DNA from: Halobacillus amylolyticus
Lineage (GTDB): Bacteria; Bacillota; Bacilli; Bacillales; Halobacillaceae
Assembly (NCBI RefSeq): GCF_022921115.1
Contig: NZ_CP095075.1
Location: 1,626,001-1,690,000, forward strand
Length of the DNA: 64,000 nucleotides
Direction: 5' to 3'
The translations under genes were made by a program, and so were the position numbers. This document shows, one piece after another, positions 51,497-60,036 of the stretch. How positions within the stretch are numbered: position 1 is the first letter of the stretch; each line of letters starts with the position of its first letter. The notes beneath the pieces are model-generated. The model worked only from the letters and a program-made list of their open reading frames with translations. It was not told where the DNA came from and searched no databases.

Positions 51497-51560
51497 ATTC
51501 TGTCCAAAACCAGAACAATTCTTCCCTAATGACAACAGATTCTGCCCAAACCCCTTTTTG
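51497..51560. repeat. 21-bp tandem array, part downstream of the IS insertion
   Basis: Units start at 51497, 51518 and 51539, each beginning ATTCTGTCC, ATTCTTCCC or ATTCTGCCC. The first unit is the one split by the IS element, so the array held about seven units before insertion. Confidence 0.7.
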
Positions 51561-51568
51561 GCTAATAA

Positions 51569-51612
51569 AAAAGCCGCCCCCTGAGTTCCATAATCAGGAG
51601 GCGGCTTTTCCA
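51569..51612 (-). terminator. Bidirectional-looking terminator after the alcohol dehydrogenase
   Basis: AAAAGCCGCC and GGCGGCTTTT pair, continued inside by CCTGA/TCAGG, with AT-rich T/A tracts on both sides. It lies just past the dehydrogenase stop on the minus strand. Confidence 0.8.
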
Positions 51613-51613
51613 A

Positions 51614-52747
51614 TTACGGCTTCAGAATCACTTTAATGTTTCCATCTTCCTTTTTATCAAAGATATCGTACCCTTTCGGTGCGTCATCGAGTGACATTCT
51701 ATGGGTAATAATATCTGTAGGGTCAAACTCATTATTCTCAATCATGTCATATAACTTAGGCATCAGATGAATAACGGGTGCTTGCCCCATCTTCAATGAA
51801 ACATTTCGGCTGAAAAAGTCTCCAATTGGAAAACCGTTTGCTTCCGTACCATATACACCAGTAAGTTGGACGGTTCCAAACTTACGGACAGACTGGGCGG
51901 CGGTCTGAATCGGGCTGATCGTTCCGAACTGATTATCGAACTCTGAACCGAACTCTTTATTCGGCGGTACAGTTCCGTCCATCCCTACACAATCAATCAC
52001 GACATCTGCCCCTCCTTTGGTCTCTTCATGTAGAAGAGAGCCAATTTCCGGAGATGTTCTAAAGTTATAAGCCTCCACACTATTCGTACGCTCGGCGTGT
52101 TCAAGGCGGTGATCGACTTGGTCGACAGCGATCACTCTATTCGCTCCCTTTAACTTAGCGAACTTCTGGGCCATCAAGCCAATTGGTCCGCTCCCTAGCA
52201 CGATTACATTATCCCCCTCGTTCACACCACTATGCTCAACACTCCAGTAAGCTGTTGGAATCACGTCAGACAAAAACATGACACTTTCATCGTCCAAATC
52301 GCTTGATTCAGGAACTTTAAATGAAGTGAAGTCTGCATAAGGAACCCGCAGATATTCTGCCTGGCCGCCTGGGTAGTTGCCAAACATCTCTGTAAATCCA
52401 AATAGACCGCCAATCTCACCGTGAGGGTTTGATTGATCACACTGACTTTCCATTTGGTTTTTACAGAAATAACATTCTCCGCAGCCAATATTAAATGGGA
52501 TCACGACACGATCACCTTTTTTTAAACTTTTCACATCAGGCCCTACCTCTTCGACAATTCCCATCGGTTCATGACCTACCACATAATCTTCTTCCGGCTC
52601 GATCCCACCCTTATACAGATGGAGATCTGACCCGCATACTCCACTTGCCGTTATTCTTACAATCATATCCCCATTCTCTTTAATAGAAGGGGTTTCGACT
52701 TGTTTCGTTACCATTTGCTCTTTTCCTTGATATGTGACAGCTTTCAT
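51614..52747 (-). CDS. Zinc-dependent alcohol dehydrogenase, formaldehyde dehydrogenase-like
   Basis: A 377-residue medium-chain dehydrogenase. Catalytic zinc ligands are C38 (SGVCGSDLHLYK) and H59-E60 (VVGHEPMG). The structural zinc cluster is in GCGECYFCKNQMESQC. The NAD motif VIVLGSGPIGLMAQKFAK follows near residue 184. It belongs to the glutathione-independent formaldehyde dehydrogenase-like group, often SigB-controlled in Bacilli, and a SigB promoter is present upstream. The substrate is unknown. Confidence 0.9.
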   Translation of the reverse strand: MKAVTYQGKEQMVTKQVETPSIKENGDMIVRITASGVCGSDLHLYKGGIEPEEDYVVGHEPMGIVEEVGPDVKSLKKGDRVVIPFNIGCGECYFCKNQMESQCDQSNPHGEIGGLFGFTEMFGNYPGGQAEYLRVPYADFTSFKVPESSDLDDESVMFLSDVIPTAYWSVEHSGVNEGDNVIVLGSGPIGLMAQKFAKLKGANRVIAVDQVDHRLEHAERTNSVEAYNFRTSPEIGSLLHEETKGGADVVIDCVGMDGTVPPNKEFGSEFDNQFGTISPIQTAAQSVRKFGTVQLTGVYGTEANGFPIGDFFSRNVSLKMGQAPVIHLMPKLYDMIENNEFDPTDIITHRMSLDDAPKGYDIFDKKEDGNIKVILKP

Positions 52748-52781
52748 CTATCTCACATCCTTTTTTAGAGTTTAATTATCT

Positions 52782-52807
52782 GTATCCGCTCGTCTGATTC
52801 TTTAAAC
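52782..52807 (-). promoter_or_regulatory. SigB promoter of the alcohol dehydrogenase
   Basis: On the minus strand, GTTTAA (52807-52802), a 14-base spacer and GGATAC (52787-52782) fit the SigB consensus. Confidence 0.72.
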
Positions 52808-52843
52808 GCAGGTCCTCACTTAAAAGTAGATTTTTAAATAAAA

Positions 52844-52872
52844 TTGTTGAATTTTTGTAATATTGATAAAAT
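52844..52872 (+). promoter_or_regulatory. SigA-type promoter of the two-component operon
   Basis: TTGTTG at 52844-52849 and TAAAAT at 52867-52872 are separated by 17 bases, about 60 bases before the kinase start. Confidence 0.45.
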
Positions 52873-52931
52873 AATAAAATAGGCAGACAACAGAAACGAT
52901 CAACTCTTATTGAAAAACTACGGAGGTCCTT

Positions 52932-54527
52932 ATGGAAAAGCTTCTAAAAGTTTCACTGCAGGTCAAGATCTTAGGATTAGTTATCGTTCTACTATTGCTC
53001 GTTTTATCTTTAGTTACGTTCATGGTCGTCTATATGGAGTCTAATGAAGATGTTGAAAACGCTGAGAACTTAGCACTTCAAACAGCCAAAACCCTTTCCT
53101 ATATGCCTGTGATTCAAGATTCCTTTCTATCATCTGACAGACCAACAGATGAAATGGACCACATTGCCGATCAGATTAGAGCTGAAGTGGATGCCTCAGC
53201 TATTAAAATTGTCAATCGAACCGGGGATATGTACGGATATTCCGGTCCGAAGTCTACCATAACTTCTGCTAGAGAGGATCATTACCGCGCTTTAGTGTAC
53301 GGAAGTAACTATGTCCTTCACACACAAGATGATGATCATAAAATCCTCAAAGGAATCTCACCGATTATCATCGACTATGGAGATTATAAACAAGTAGAGG
53401 GTAGCGTGTCCGTAGAGTTCGAAATGAAATCGATACATAACGAAATCGCTGCAGATATTAAAAAAATCATTATGGCTTCCGGCGCTGTTTTCCTGATTGG
53501 AATCGCCGGCAGTTTCTTCCTGGCCAGAAGTATTCGTAAAGACACTCTTGGCCTTGAACCTTTTGAAATATCTGCCTTATACAGGGAGAGAAATGCTGTA
53601 TTGCAGTCCGTCAAAGAAGGGATGATTGCCTTTGACCACTCCGGAACCATTACAATGATTAACCTTTCAGCTAGGGAGTTATTAGAGCTGCCCCGGATCG
53701 TCGAAGGCCAAAACGTGTACGATGTGATCTCATCACCAAAATTACTTGATTTAGTCAATTCCGAAAAGGGGCTAGTGAATAAGGAACTTCAATATAAGGA
53801 TAAGACTGTGATTATTAACAGCAGTCCGATTATCGAAGAAGAGAAGCGAACGGGTACTGTCGTTAGTTTTAGAGATAAAACGGAGATTAAAAAAATGATT
53901 GATGCCATTTCCGAGGTCAAGCAATATTCTGAAGACCTAAGAGCTCAGGCCCACGAATTTACGAGCAAGCTTTATGTCATTTTAGGGTTGATTCAATTAA
54001 GCAAGTATGACGAGGCCATTGAATTGATCCAGGAAGAAACTCACACACAAGAACAGGTAACGGAAATGTTTTTCAAAAATATCCATGATGAAAAGGTCCA
54101 GGCTATTCTGCTTGGTAAATTCGCTAAAGCTTCTGAGAAAAAAATCAACTTTAAAATCGAAGAAGGAAGTTCCTTAGCTCCTTTACCTGAGCATATCCGC
54201 TTATCACCGCTGATTGTCATTCTAGGAAACTTGATTAACAATGCATTTGAAGCTGTTTCTAATCAGGATGAAAAGAGCGTTTCCTTTTTCGTAACAGATT
54301 TAGGCAATGATATTGTTTTTGAAATTGCTGACAATGGAAAGGGAGTAACAAAAGGAACGGAAAATCAAATTTTTCAAAAAGGGTTCTCCCTTAAAGGGAA
54401 TAATCGGGGGTATGGCCTTGCAAATGTTAAAGAAGAGGTTTACGCGTTAAAAGGGGCCATCGAATTAAGCAGCCCTGAGCATGGGGGAACGATTTTCGCC
54501 ATTATCCTCCCTAAACAAGTGGGATAA
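52932..54527 (+). CDS. CitA/DcuS-type sensor histidine kinase
   Basis: A 531-residue membrane sensor. Helix 1 spans about residues 10-33, then an extracellular sensor domain to about 175, helix 2 at 179-199, a PAS domain near 215-315, and an SPOB_a-type phosphoacceptor with H341 in AQAHEFTSKLYVILGL. The ATPase has the N box NLINNAFEAVS and the G box EIADNGKG. This is the citrate/C4-dicarboxylate sensor layout. It is followed by its regulator and a tricarboxylate transporter, so it probably senses a tricarboxylate. GGAGGTCCTT precedes the ATG. Confidence 0.9.
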   Translation: MEKLLKVSLQVKILGLVIVLLLLVLSLVTFMVVYMESNEDVENAENLALQTAKTLSYMPVIQDSFLSSDRPTDEMDHIADQIRAEVDASAIKIVNRTGDMYGYSGPKSTITSAREDHYRALVYGSNYVLHTQDDDHKILKGISPIIIDYGDYKQVEGSVSVEFEMKSIHNEIAADIKKIIMASGAVFLIGIAGSFFLARSIRKDTLGLEPFEISALYRERNAVLQSVKEGMIAFDHSGTITMINLSARELLELPRIVEGQNVYDVISSPKLLDLVNSEKGLVNKELQYKDKTVIINSSPIIEEEKRTGTVVSFRDKTEIKKMIDAISEVKQYSEDLRAQAHEFTSKLYVILGLIQLSKYDEAIELIQEETHTQEQVTEMFFKNIHDEKVQAILLGKFAKASEKKINFKIEEGSSLAPLPEHIRLSPLIVILGNLINNAFEAVSNQDEKSVSFFVTDLGNDIVFEIADNGKGVTKGTENQIFQKGFSLKGNNRGYGLANVKEEVYALKGAIELSSPEHGGTIFAIILPKQVG

Positions 54528-54567
54528 GTCGAACGTTGGAAGAAAAAACTTAGAGAGGATGGTTTAG

Positions 54568-55239
54568 ATGTTTCATGTCATTATTGCAGAAGATGACTTC
54601 CGAGTGGCACAAATTCACGAGGAGTTTTTAGCGAAAGTGAAACATATGAAACTAATAGGTAAAGCTGGTAACGCAAAAGAAACATTTCAATTATTGGAAG
54701 CACATTCTATCGATCTACTATTGCTTGACGTTTATATGCCAGATCAGCTCGGGACGGAGCTTTTACACAAAATTAGAGAACAATATCCATGTGTAGATAT
54801 TATTATGATCACCGCTGCTACAGATAAGTCTTTTTTGGAAAAAGCGATCAGTTACGGTGTTCAGGATTATTTAATCAAACCTGTGACCATTGAACAATTC
54901 CAGGATTCTTTATCACGCTATCAAAAAAAGAAAGAGATGCTTCAGTCAACGAATGAGGTTAATAAGGATATTTTGGATCAAGTATTTGGATCGGGAACGA
55001 AAGAACAGGCTGCCCCCTCCCTCCCCACTGGCATCGACTTTAGGACATTAGAGAAAATAAAATCCCTCCTCAAGGAAGAAGCAGACGGGATCACTTCTGA
55101 GAGAGCCGGTGAAAAGATTGGAGCTTCCAGAACTACTGCTCGAAGATACCTCGAGTACTTAGTAGGCATAAACGATGCCACCGTTGAACAGGTTTATGGG
55201 ATAGTCGGCCGTCCTGAGCGACGATACTATATCGAGTAA
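54568..55239 (+). CDS. CitB/DcuR-type response regulator
   Basis: A 223-residue response regulator. The receiver domain has the acidic pocket IIAEDD, phosphoacceptor D54 in LLLLDVYMPDQ and the lysine in DYLIKPVTIEQF. The C-terminal region carries a helix-turn-helix (TSERAGEKIGASRTTARRYL). It lies 40 bases after the kinase. A terminator, a 13-bp palindrome and a cre site separate it from the transporter genes it probably activates. AGAGAGGATGG precedes the ATG. Confidence 0.9.
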   Translation: MFHVIIAEDDFRVAQIHEEFLAKVKHMKLIGKAGNAKETFQLLEAHSIDLLLLDVYMPDQLGTELLHKIREQYPCVDIIMITAATDKSFLEKAISYGVQDYLIKPVTIEQFQDSLSRYQKKKEMLQSTNEVNKDILDQVFGSGTKEQAAPSLPTGIDFRTLEKIKSLLKEEADGITSERAGEKIGASRTTARRYLEYLVGINDATVEQVYGIVGRPERRYYIE

Positions 55240-55252
55240 ATCAATGTATACT

Positions 55253-55289
55253 AAAACATTTTGTGAACAAAATGCACAAAATGTTTTTT
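55253..55289 (+). terminator. Intrinsic terminator of the two-component operon
   Basis: AAAACATTTTGTG and CACAAAATGTTTT form an inverted repeat with a nine-base loop, followed by TTTTT. It starts 14 bases after the response regulator stop. Confidence 0.75.
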
Positions 55290-55307
55290 AAATGTTTAAA
55301 AAACATT
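55280..55307. promoter_or_regulatory. Perfect 13-bp palindrome, candidate response-regulator operator
   Basis: AATGTTTTTTAAA at 55280-55292 and TTTAAAAAACATT at 55295-55307 are perfect inverted copies with a TG spacer. It lies just upstream of the cre site and about 125 bases before tctC. Binding by the adjacent CitB-type regulator is inferred. Confidence 0.5.
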
Positions 55308-55311
55308 ATTT

Positions 55312-55325
55312 TGAAAACGTTTACA
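55312..55325. promoter_or_regulatory. Catabolite-responsive element (cre) upstream of tctCBA
   Basis: TGAAAACGTTTACA, with T before it, matches WTGWAARCGYTWNCW at every position. It suggests CcpA repression of tricarboxylate use when a preferred sugar is present. Confidence 0.7.
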
Positions 55326-55432
55326 CGGAATCACCTATGAGGGTAGGATGAATTTAATTAGTCATTCTCACTATTTTTTAACACAGTACTGTAAAGTGAA
55401 ACTAGACTAAAAATTTTAAAGGAGTGCATGAT

Positions 55433-56410
55433 ATGCGAAAGTTTGGAATGATACCGATCCTCTTATTACTTCTCCTGATGGCAGCCTGTTCAGGGAATGC
55501 TTCAGGAAGTCAGGAATACCCCACTAATAATATCGAAATCGTTGCACCCGCTTCCCCCGGCGGAGGCTGGGATTTAACCGCTCGTTCCCTGGAAAATGTT
55601 CTGTCTGGTCAAGATCTAGTAGAAAACAATATAAATGTCGTTAATAAACCTGGCGGTGGTGGCGAAGTCGGTTGGCAATACTTAAAATCTAAAGACTCCC
55701 ATTCTTTAGCTGTTAATTCTAGCCTGGTGTTAACAAATAATCTTCTAGGACAAAGTAAGCTGACTTACGAAGACTTCACCCCTATCGCCACATTGGCAAC
55801 AGAATGGCAGGCCCTGGCTGTTCCTGCTGACTCTGAATTTAATACAGCTACGGAATTCTTAGAAGCAACAAAAGCGGACCCTGGTTCAATTAAAATTGGT
55901 GTCGGACCTGGCTTAGGCAACGATGATCACTTATCGCTGGTCCAGGCGGCTAGTGAGTTCGGTATTAACCCTTCCGAACTGAACTTCCTCGTTTATGAAG
56001 GCGGCGGCGATGTAGTAACCGCTTTGCTCGGCGGTCACGTCAATGCCGTTACTACCTCCCTATCCGAAGTTAAAGACCAGCACCTTGCCGGTAAGCTTAA
56101 GATTTTAGCTGTTTCTTCTGAGAAACCAGTTAAGGGAATAGAAGACGTGCCTACATGGAAAGAGGCTGGGGTCGACATGGTCTTCCCTCACTGGAGAGGA
56201 CTCATGGGACCTCCAGACATGACAGATGAAGAAATTGCTTATTGGGATGATAAATTAAGCAAAATGGTTGAAACCGAAGCATGGCAAGAGGTCCTAAACA
56301 ATAACGATTGGGAAGGATTCTATAAAAATAGCGAGGAAACGGAAGCCTTTCTAAAAGAACAGCATGACTTATATCAAAAACTCGTTAAAGACTCTGGATT
56401 AGTTAACTAA
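55433..56410 (+). CDS. tctC: Tripartite tricarboxylate transporter binding lipoprotein TctC
   Basis: A 325-residue extracytoplasmic binding protein. The start at 55433 is chosen from AAAGGAG eight bases upstream. The signal peptide ends in a lipobox, LLMAACSGN. The family motif IEIVAPASPGGGWDLTAR follows near residue 35, and VLTNNLLGQSKLTYEDFTP and VGVGPGLGNDDHLSL are typical. It captures a tricarboxylate (citrate, tricarballylate or similar) for TctAB. First of the operon behind the cre site. Confidence 0.92.
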   Translation: MRKFGMIPILLLLLLMAACSGNASGSQEYPTNNIEIVAPASPGGGWDLTARSLENVLSGQDLVENNINVVNKPGGGGEVGWQYLKSKDSHSLAVNSSLVLTNNLLGQSKLTYEDFTPIATLATEWQALAVPADSEFNTATEFLEATKADPGSIKIGVGPGLGNDDHLSLVQAASEFGINPSELNFLVYEGGGDVVTALLGGHVNAVTTSLSEVKDQHLAGKLKILAVSSEKPVKGIEDVPTWKEAGVDMVFPHWRGLMGPPDMTDEEIAYWDDKLSKMVETEAWQEVLNNNDWEGFYKNSEETEAFLKEQHDLYQKLVKDSGLVN

Positions 56411-56479
56411 TTAGTTGATATGGCCTGTTGTCAGAGTAGTGGCAGCAGGCATTTATTTCTAAAAAAGGGGTGAACGTGA

Positions 56480-56929
56480 ATGAAAACAATTAAAATGAGT
56501 ATCCCTGTGTTGCTCATTCTATTTAGTATTATTTTCTTAATTGCCTCATTTAATTTACCAAAAGCGAATCTAGGCAACCCGAATGCACCTATGTATTTCC
56601 CTGCAGGATTAAGCATCATTATGCTGATCTTTAGTGTGATCTATTTCTTTCAAGAACTGAAGAACATTCATAAAGAAAACCAATACATTAGGCAGATCTT
56701 ATCCGGAAGAACTCCAAAGCTGATTGGATTTACCCTTTTATTTGGGGCCGTTTATGCTTTTATTTTCAACCCGCTCGGTTTTCTATTATCAACCATTATT
56801 TATCTGGGTGCCTTGCTCTTTTATATAAACGGGAGCAACAAATGGCTCGTTAATATCATCGTAACGATTAGCTTTTCATTTATTTCATGGTACGCATTCA
56901 GCGAATTACTTGGAGTCAGTTTACCTTAG
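56480..56929 (+). CDS. tctB: Tripartite tricarboxylate transporter small membrane subunit TctB
   Basis: A 149-residue protein with four hydrophobic helices, beginning SIPVLLILFSIIFLIASFNL and including PMYFPAGLSIIMLIFSVIYF. Size and topology are those of TctB, and the order tctC-tctB-tctA is standard. Sequence conservation in this family is low, so the call relies on context and topology. AAAAAGGGGTG precedes the ATG. Confidence 0.87.
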   Translation: MKTIKMSIPVLLILFSIIFLIASFNLPKANLGNPNAPMYFPAGLSIIMLIFSVIYFFQELKNIHKENQYIRQILSGRTPKLIGFTLLFGAVYAFIFNPLGFLLSTIIYLGALLFYINGSNKWLVNIIVTISFSFISWYAFSELLGVSLP

Positions 56930-56942
56930 GAGGTGACCTATT

Positions 56943-58457
56943 ATGGATGTAAGCAGCTTTATGGATGGGCTTTCCATTGCCTTAGAACCTGTAAATATTA
57001 TGTGGATTGTCATTGGAGGATTTCTAGGAACCGTTGTTGGGATGCTTCCCGGTCTTGGACCTGCGACGGCCGTTGCGGTATTGATTCCGATTACGTTTAG
57101 TATGAATCCAGTCAGTGCGATTATATTGATGGCCGCGATTTATTATGGTGCCATGTACGGTGGCTCACGCAGCTCGATTCTTTTAAACACACCTGGTGAT
57201 GGATCAGCGATTGCCGCAACATTTGACGGTTATCCCATGGCTCAAAAAGGGCAAGCTGGCCCGGCGTTAGCCATTTCCGCTGTTGCTTCCTTTATCGGTG
57301 GGATTATAGCAGTCATTGGATTTGTCTTTCTCGCTGTGCCATTAGCAAATTTCGCTTTAAAGTTTGGCCCAGCTGAATATTTCCTGCTCATGCTTCTCAC
57401 TCTTTCAGCCATCGTCGCCCTTTCAATTGGAAAAATGGTCAAAGGCTTTCTTGCGATGATGATCGGACTTGCTCTAGCCACTGTAGGGATTGACACGCAA
57501 ACGGGGGTGTATCGTTTTACAATGGGTCTCCCTCATTTTAGTGATGGAATTGATTTCCTGATTGTCATTATTGGTGTGTACGCGATCGGTGAAGTCCTTT
57601 ATAACTTTTTGAACATTGACCAACAAAAAAAGGAAAAGAAAAAAGTCGGGAAGGTTTGGTTCACAAAGGATCAATGGAAACGATCAAAATGGCCGATTCT
57701 ACGCAGTGGTCCGATTGGTTTCCTTATTGGTGTTCTCCCCGGAGCAGGTGGAACGATCGCGTCAATGATCGGCTATACTACCCAAAAGCAAATTTCAAAG
57801 AATCCTGAAGAATATGGAAAAGGGGCTGTAGAAGGATTAGCTGCACCAGAGTCCTCAAACAATGCTGCCTCTGTAGGTGCCATGATCCCCCTTCTTACGA
57901 TGGGCATACCAGGTTCCGGAACAACAGCTGTCATGTTAGGGGCCCTGATTATGCTTGGACTGCGGCCTGGCCCGCTGTTATTCGAGCAGCAGCCTGACAC
58001 CGTATGGGCACTGATCAACAGTATGTTTATCGGAAATATTGCATTGGTGATTATTAATATCCTGCTTGTCGGAGTACTCGTCAAAATTCTTGATACACCA
58101 GCTAAAGTGCTTTACCCGATCATCGTGCTCCTCGCCTTTATCGGAACCTATACGTTAAGTTATTCAACGATAGACTTTTTCTTACTGCTCGTCTTCGGAA
58201 TTTTTGGTTTATTTTTAAAAGTACTCGATTTCCCTATCGCTCCTTTGGTCCTTGCTTTAATTGTCGGGGCTGAAATGGAGCAGAATTTCCGGATGGCTGT
58301 ATTGTCGTCAAACGGAAGTCTCGGCATATTCTTCTCGTCTGGGGTGAGCATCACTTTACTTGTACTAACCATACTGTCCCTGTTTTATCCGCTCATTATC
58401 AAGCTTGTGAAGAAGAGAAACGATTTGGAAGAAGACCAAATGAGTAAATCTTCTTAA
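56943..58457 (+). CDS. tctA: Tripartite tricarboxylate transporter large membrane subunit TctA
   Basis: A 504-residue polytopic membrane protein with about 12 helices. The signatures GMLPGLGPATAVAVLIPITF near residue 35, YYGAMYGGSRSSILLNTPGD near residue 65 and GIPGSGTTAVMLGAL near residue 320 are those of TctA. It is the cation-coupled translocation subunit. TAGGAGGTGACC precedes the ATG, 13 bases after tctB. Confidence 0.94.
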   Translation: MDVSSFMDGLSIALEPVNIMWIVIGGFLGTVVGMLPGLGPATAVAVLIPITFSMNPVSAIILMAAIYYGAMYGGSRSSILLNTPGDGSAIAATFDGYPMAQKGQAGPALAISAVASFIGGIIAVIGFVFLAVPLANFALKFGPAEYFLLMLLTLSAIVALSIGKMVKGFLAMMIGLALATVGIDTQTGVYRFTMGLPHFSDGIDFLIVIIGVYAIGEVLYNFLNIDQQKKEKKKVGKVWFTKDQWKRSKWPILRSGPIGFLIGVLPGAGGTIASMIGYTTQKQISKNPEEYGKGAVEGLAAPESSNNAASVGAMIPLLTMGIPGSGTTAVMLGALIMLGLRPGPLLFEQQPDTVWALINSMFIGNIALVIINILLVGVLVKILDTPAKVLYPIIVLLAFIGTYTLSYSTIDFFLLLVFGIFGLFLKVLDFPIAPLVLALIVGAEMEQNFRMAVLSSNGSLGIFFSSGVSITLLVLTILSLFYPLIIKLVKKRNDLEEDQMSKSS

Positions 58458-58469
58458 GGAGGAAGTACG

Positions 58470-59978
58470 ATGTCAAACATTTCTGATTATGATTTAGTTG
58501 TCGTTGGAGCAGGAAATGCTGCCCTATGTGCGGCCATTTCAGCCCGTGAAACTGGGGCAAGTGTATTAGTTCTTGAAAAAGGACCAGAACATAAACGTGG
58601 CGGCAACTCATATTTCACCGATGGCGCGATTCGTTTTGCCTATAACGACCTCAGCGACATAAGAAAACTTATGCCTGATTTATCGGATCAAGAAGCTGCA
58701 ACCATTGTCATGCCTGAATATAGTACCAACGATTACTATGATGATTTGTTGAGAGTAACTGGCGGGAAAAGTACACCGGAATTAGCGAACCACTTAGTCA
58801 ACGATTCCTATCAAACAATCTCTTGGATGAGAGAGCATGGTGTTGAATTCGAATTAAATTATAGCAATCAGTCTTTTGAAAAAGAAGGTCAATACCATTT
58901 CTGGGGCGGCCTCCCTGTTAAAACGAAAAACATTGGCATGGGATTGATGAAGACATTATTCGAACGAGCTCAAGAACTGGAAGTTGACATTTGGTACGAT
59001 TCCCGAGCAATTGAACTTAAAACAGAGAACGAGCAGATCGCATCGATTGTTATCGAACAAAACGAGCAAACCGTTGAAGTATCTACGGCCAGTGTTGTAC
59101 TTGCGTGTGGAAGCTTTGAAGCCAATAAACAAATGCGCGCAGAGCATATCGGCAAAGAATGGGAAGCAGCGATTGTCCGGGGCACGGAATATAACACTGG
59201 TGATGGATTAACCATGGCCCTTGCAATTGGTGCCCAGAGGCATGGCGAATGGTCAGGCTGCCATTCGATTGGAACAGACTACAATGCTCCAAAGGTCGGG
59301 GACTTCAAGAAGCCTGGCGACATTTTTAAAAAGCACTCCTATCCATTAAGCATCATGCTCAATAAAGAGGGCGAACGATTCGTTGATGAAGGAGCCGATT
59401 TCAGAAATTACACCTACGCTAAATATGGCAGAGAAATACTGAAGCAGCCTGATCACGTCGCTTTTCAAATCTACGACCAGCAAGTCCGTCCGATGCTACG
59501 TAAAGAATACAACCTTGAGGAGGCCACCTATTATCAAGCCGACACGCTTGAAGAGTTAGTGGAAAAGTTACCTGTAAATAAGGCACCATTTTTAAAAACG
59601 ATTGCCGAGTACAACGAAGCAGTAGAAGATGGCTATTACAATCCAACCGTCAAAGATGAAAAAGGGACAACCGGGATTACACCACCGAAAACAAACTGGG
59701 CTCTACCAATTGAGCAAGGCCCCTTCTACGCCTTCCCTGTCACATGTGGCATCACCTTCGCATTTGGGGGATTGCACGTCAACACAGAAGGCGAAGTATT
59801 AAATGAGGATAGTGAGCCGATTTCAGGGTTGTTCGCTGCCGGGGAAATGGTCGGCGGCATCTTCTACGGGAATTATCCTGGGGGATCTGGACTAATGTCG
59901 GGAGCTGTCTTTGGTAGAACAGCCGGTTCTTCCGCTGCTCGTTACGTACTAAACCAAAATACAAACATCACTCAGTAA
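58470..59978 (+). CDS. tcuA: FAD-dependent tricarballylate dehydrogenase-like protein (TcuA family)
   Basis: A 502-residue flavoprotein of the fumarate reductase/TcuA group. The FAD motif DLVVVGAGNAALCAAISARE starts the protein; FAFGGLHVNTEGEVLNED and GLFAAGEMVGGIFYGNYPGG near the C terminus are typical. TcuA oxidises tricarballylate to cis-aconitate. It starts 12 bases after tctA with AAGGAGG, so catabolism and uptake are coupled. The usual electron-transfer partner TcuB is not seen nearby. A related substrate cannot be excluded. Confidence 0.85.
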   Translation: MSNISDYDLVVVGAGNAALCAAISARETGASVLVLEKGPEHKRGGNSYFTDGAIRFAYNDLSDIRKLMPDLSDQEAATIVMPEYSTNDYYDDLLRVTGGKSTPELANHLVNDSYQTISWMREHGVEFELNYSNQSFEKEGQYHFWGGLPVKTKNIGMGLMKTLFERAQELEVDIWYDSRAIELKTENEQIASIVIEQNEQTVEVSTASVVLACGSFEANKQMRAEHIGKEWEAAIVRGTEYNTGDGLTMALAIGAQRHGEWSGCHSIGTDYNAPKVGDFKKPGDIFKKHSYPLSIMLNKEGERFVDEGADFRNYTYAKYGREILKQPDHVAFQIYDQQVRPMLRKEYNLEEATYYQADTLEELVEKLPVNKAPFLKTIAEYNEAVEDGYYNPTVKDEKGTTGITPPKTNWALPIEQGPFYAFPVTCGITFAFGGLHVNTEGEVLNEDSEPISGLFAAGEMVGGIFYGNYPGGSGLMSGAVFGRTAGSSAARYVLNQNTNITQ

Positions 59979-59986
59979 GCAGATGA

Positions 59987-60015
59987 AAAGCCACCGGACT
60001 CAAGGTGGTTTTTTC
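59987..60015 (+). terminator. Intrinsic terminator after tcuA
   Basis: CCACC and GGTGG with flanking A/T pairs (one bulged G) around an eight-base loop, followed by TTTTTT. Confidence 0.65.
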
Positions 60016-60036
60016 TCTTACATAGGAGCATTTTCT

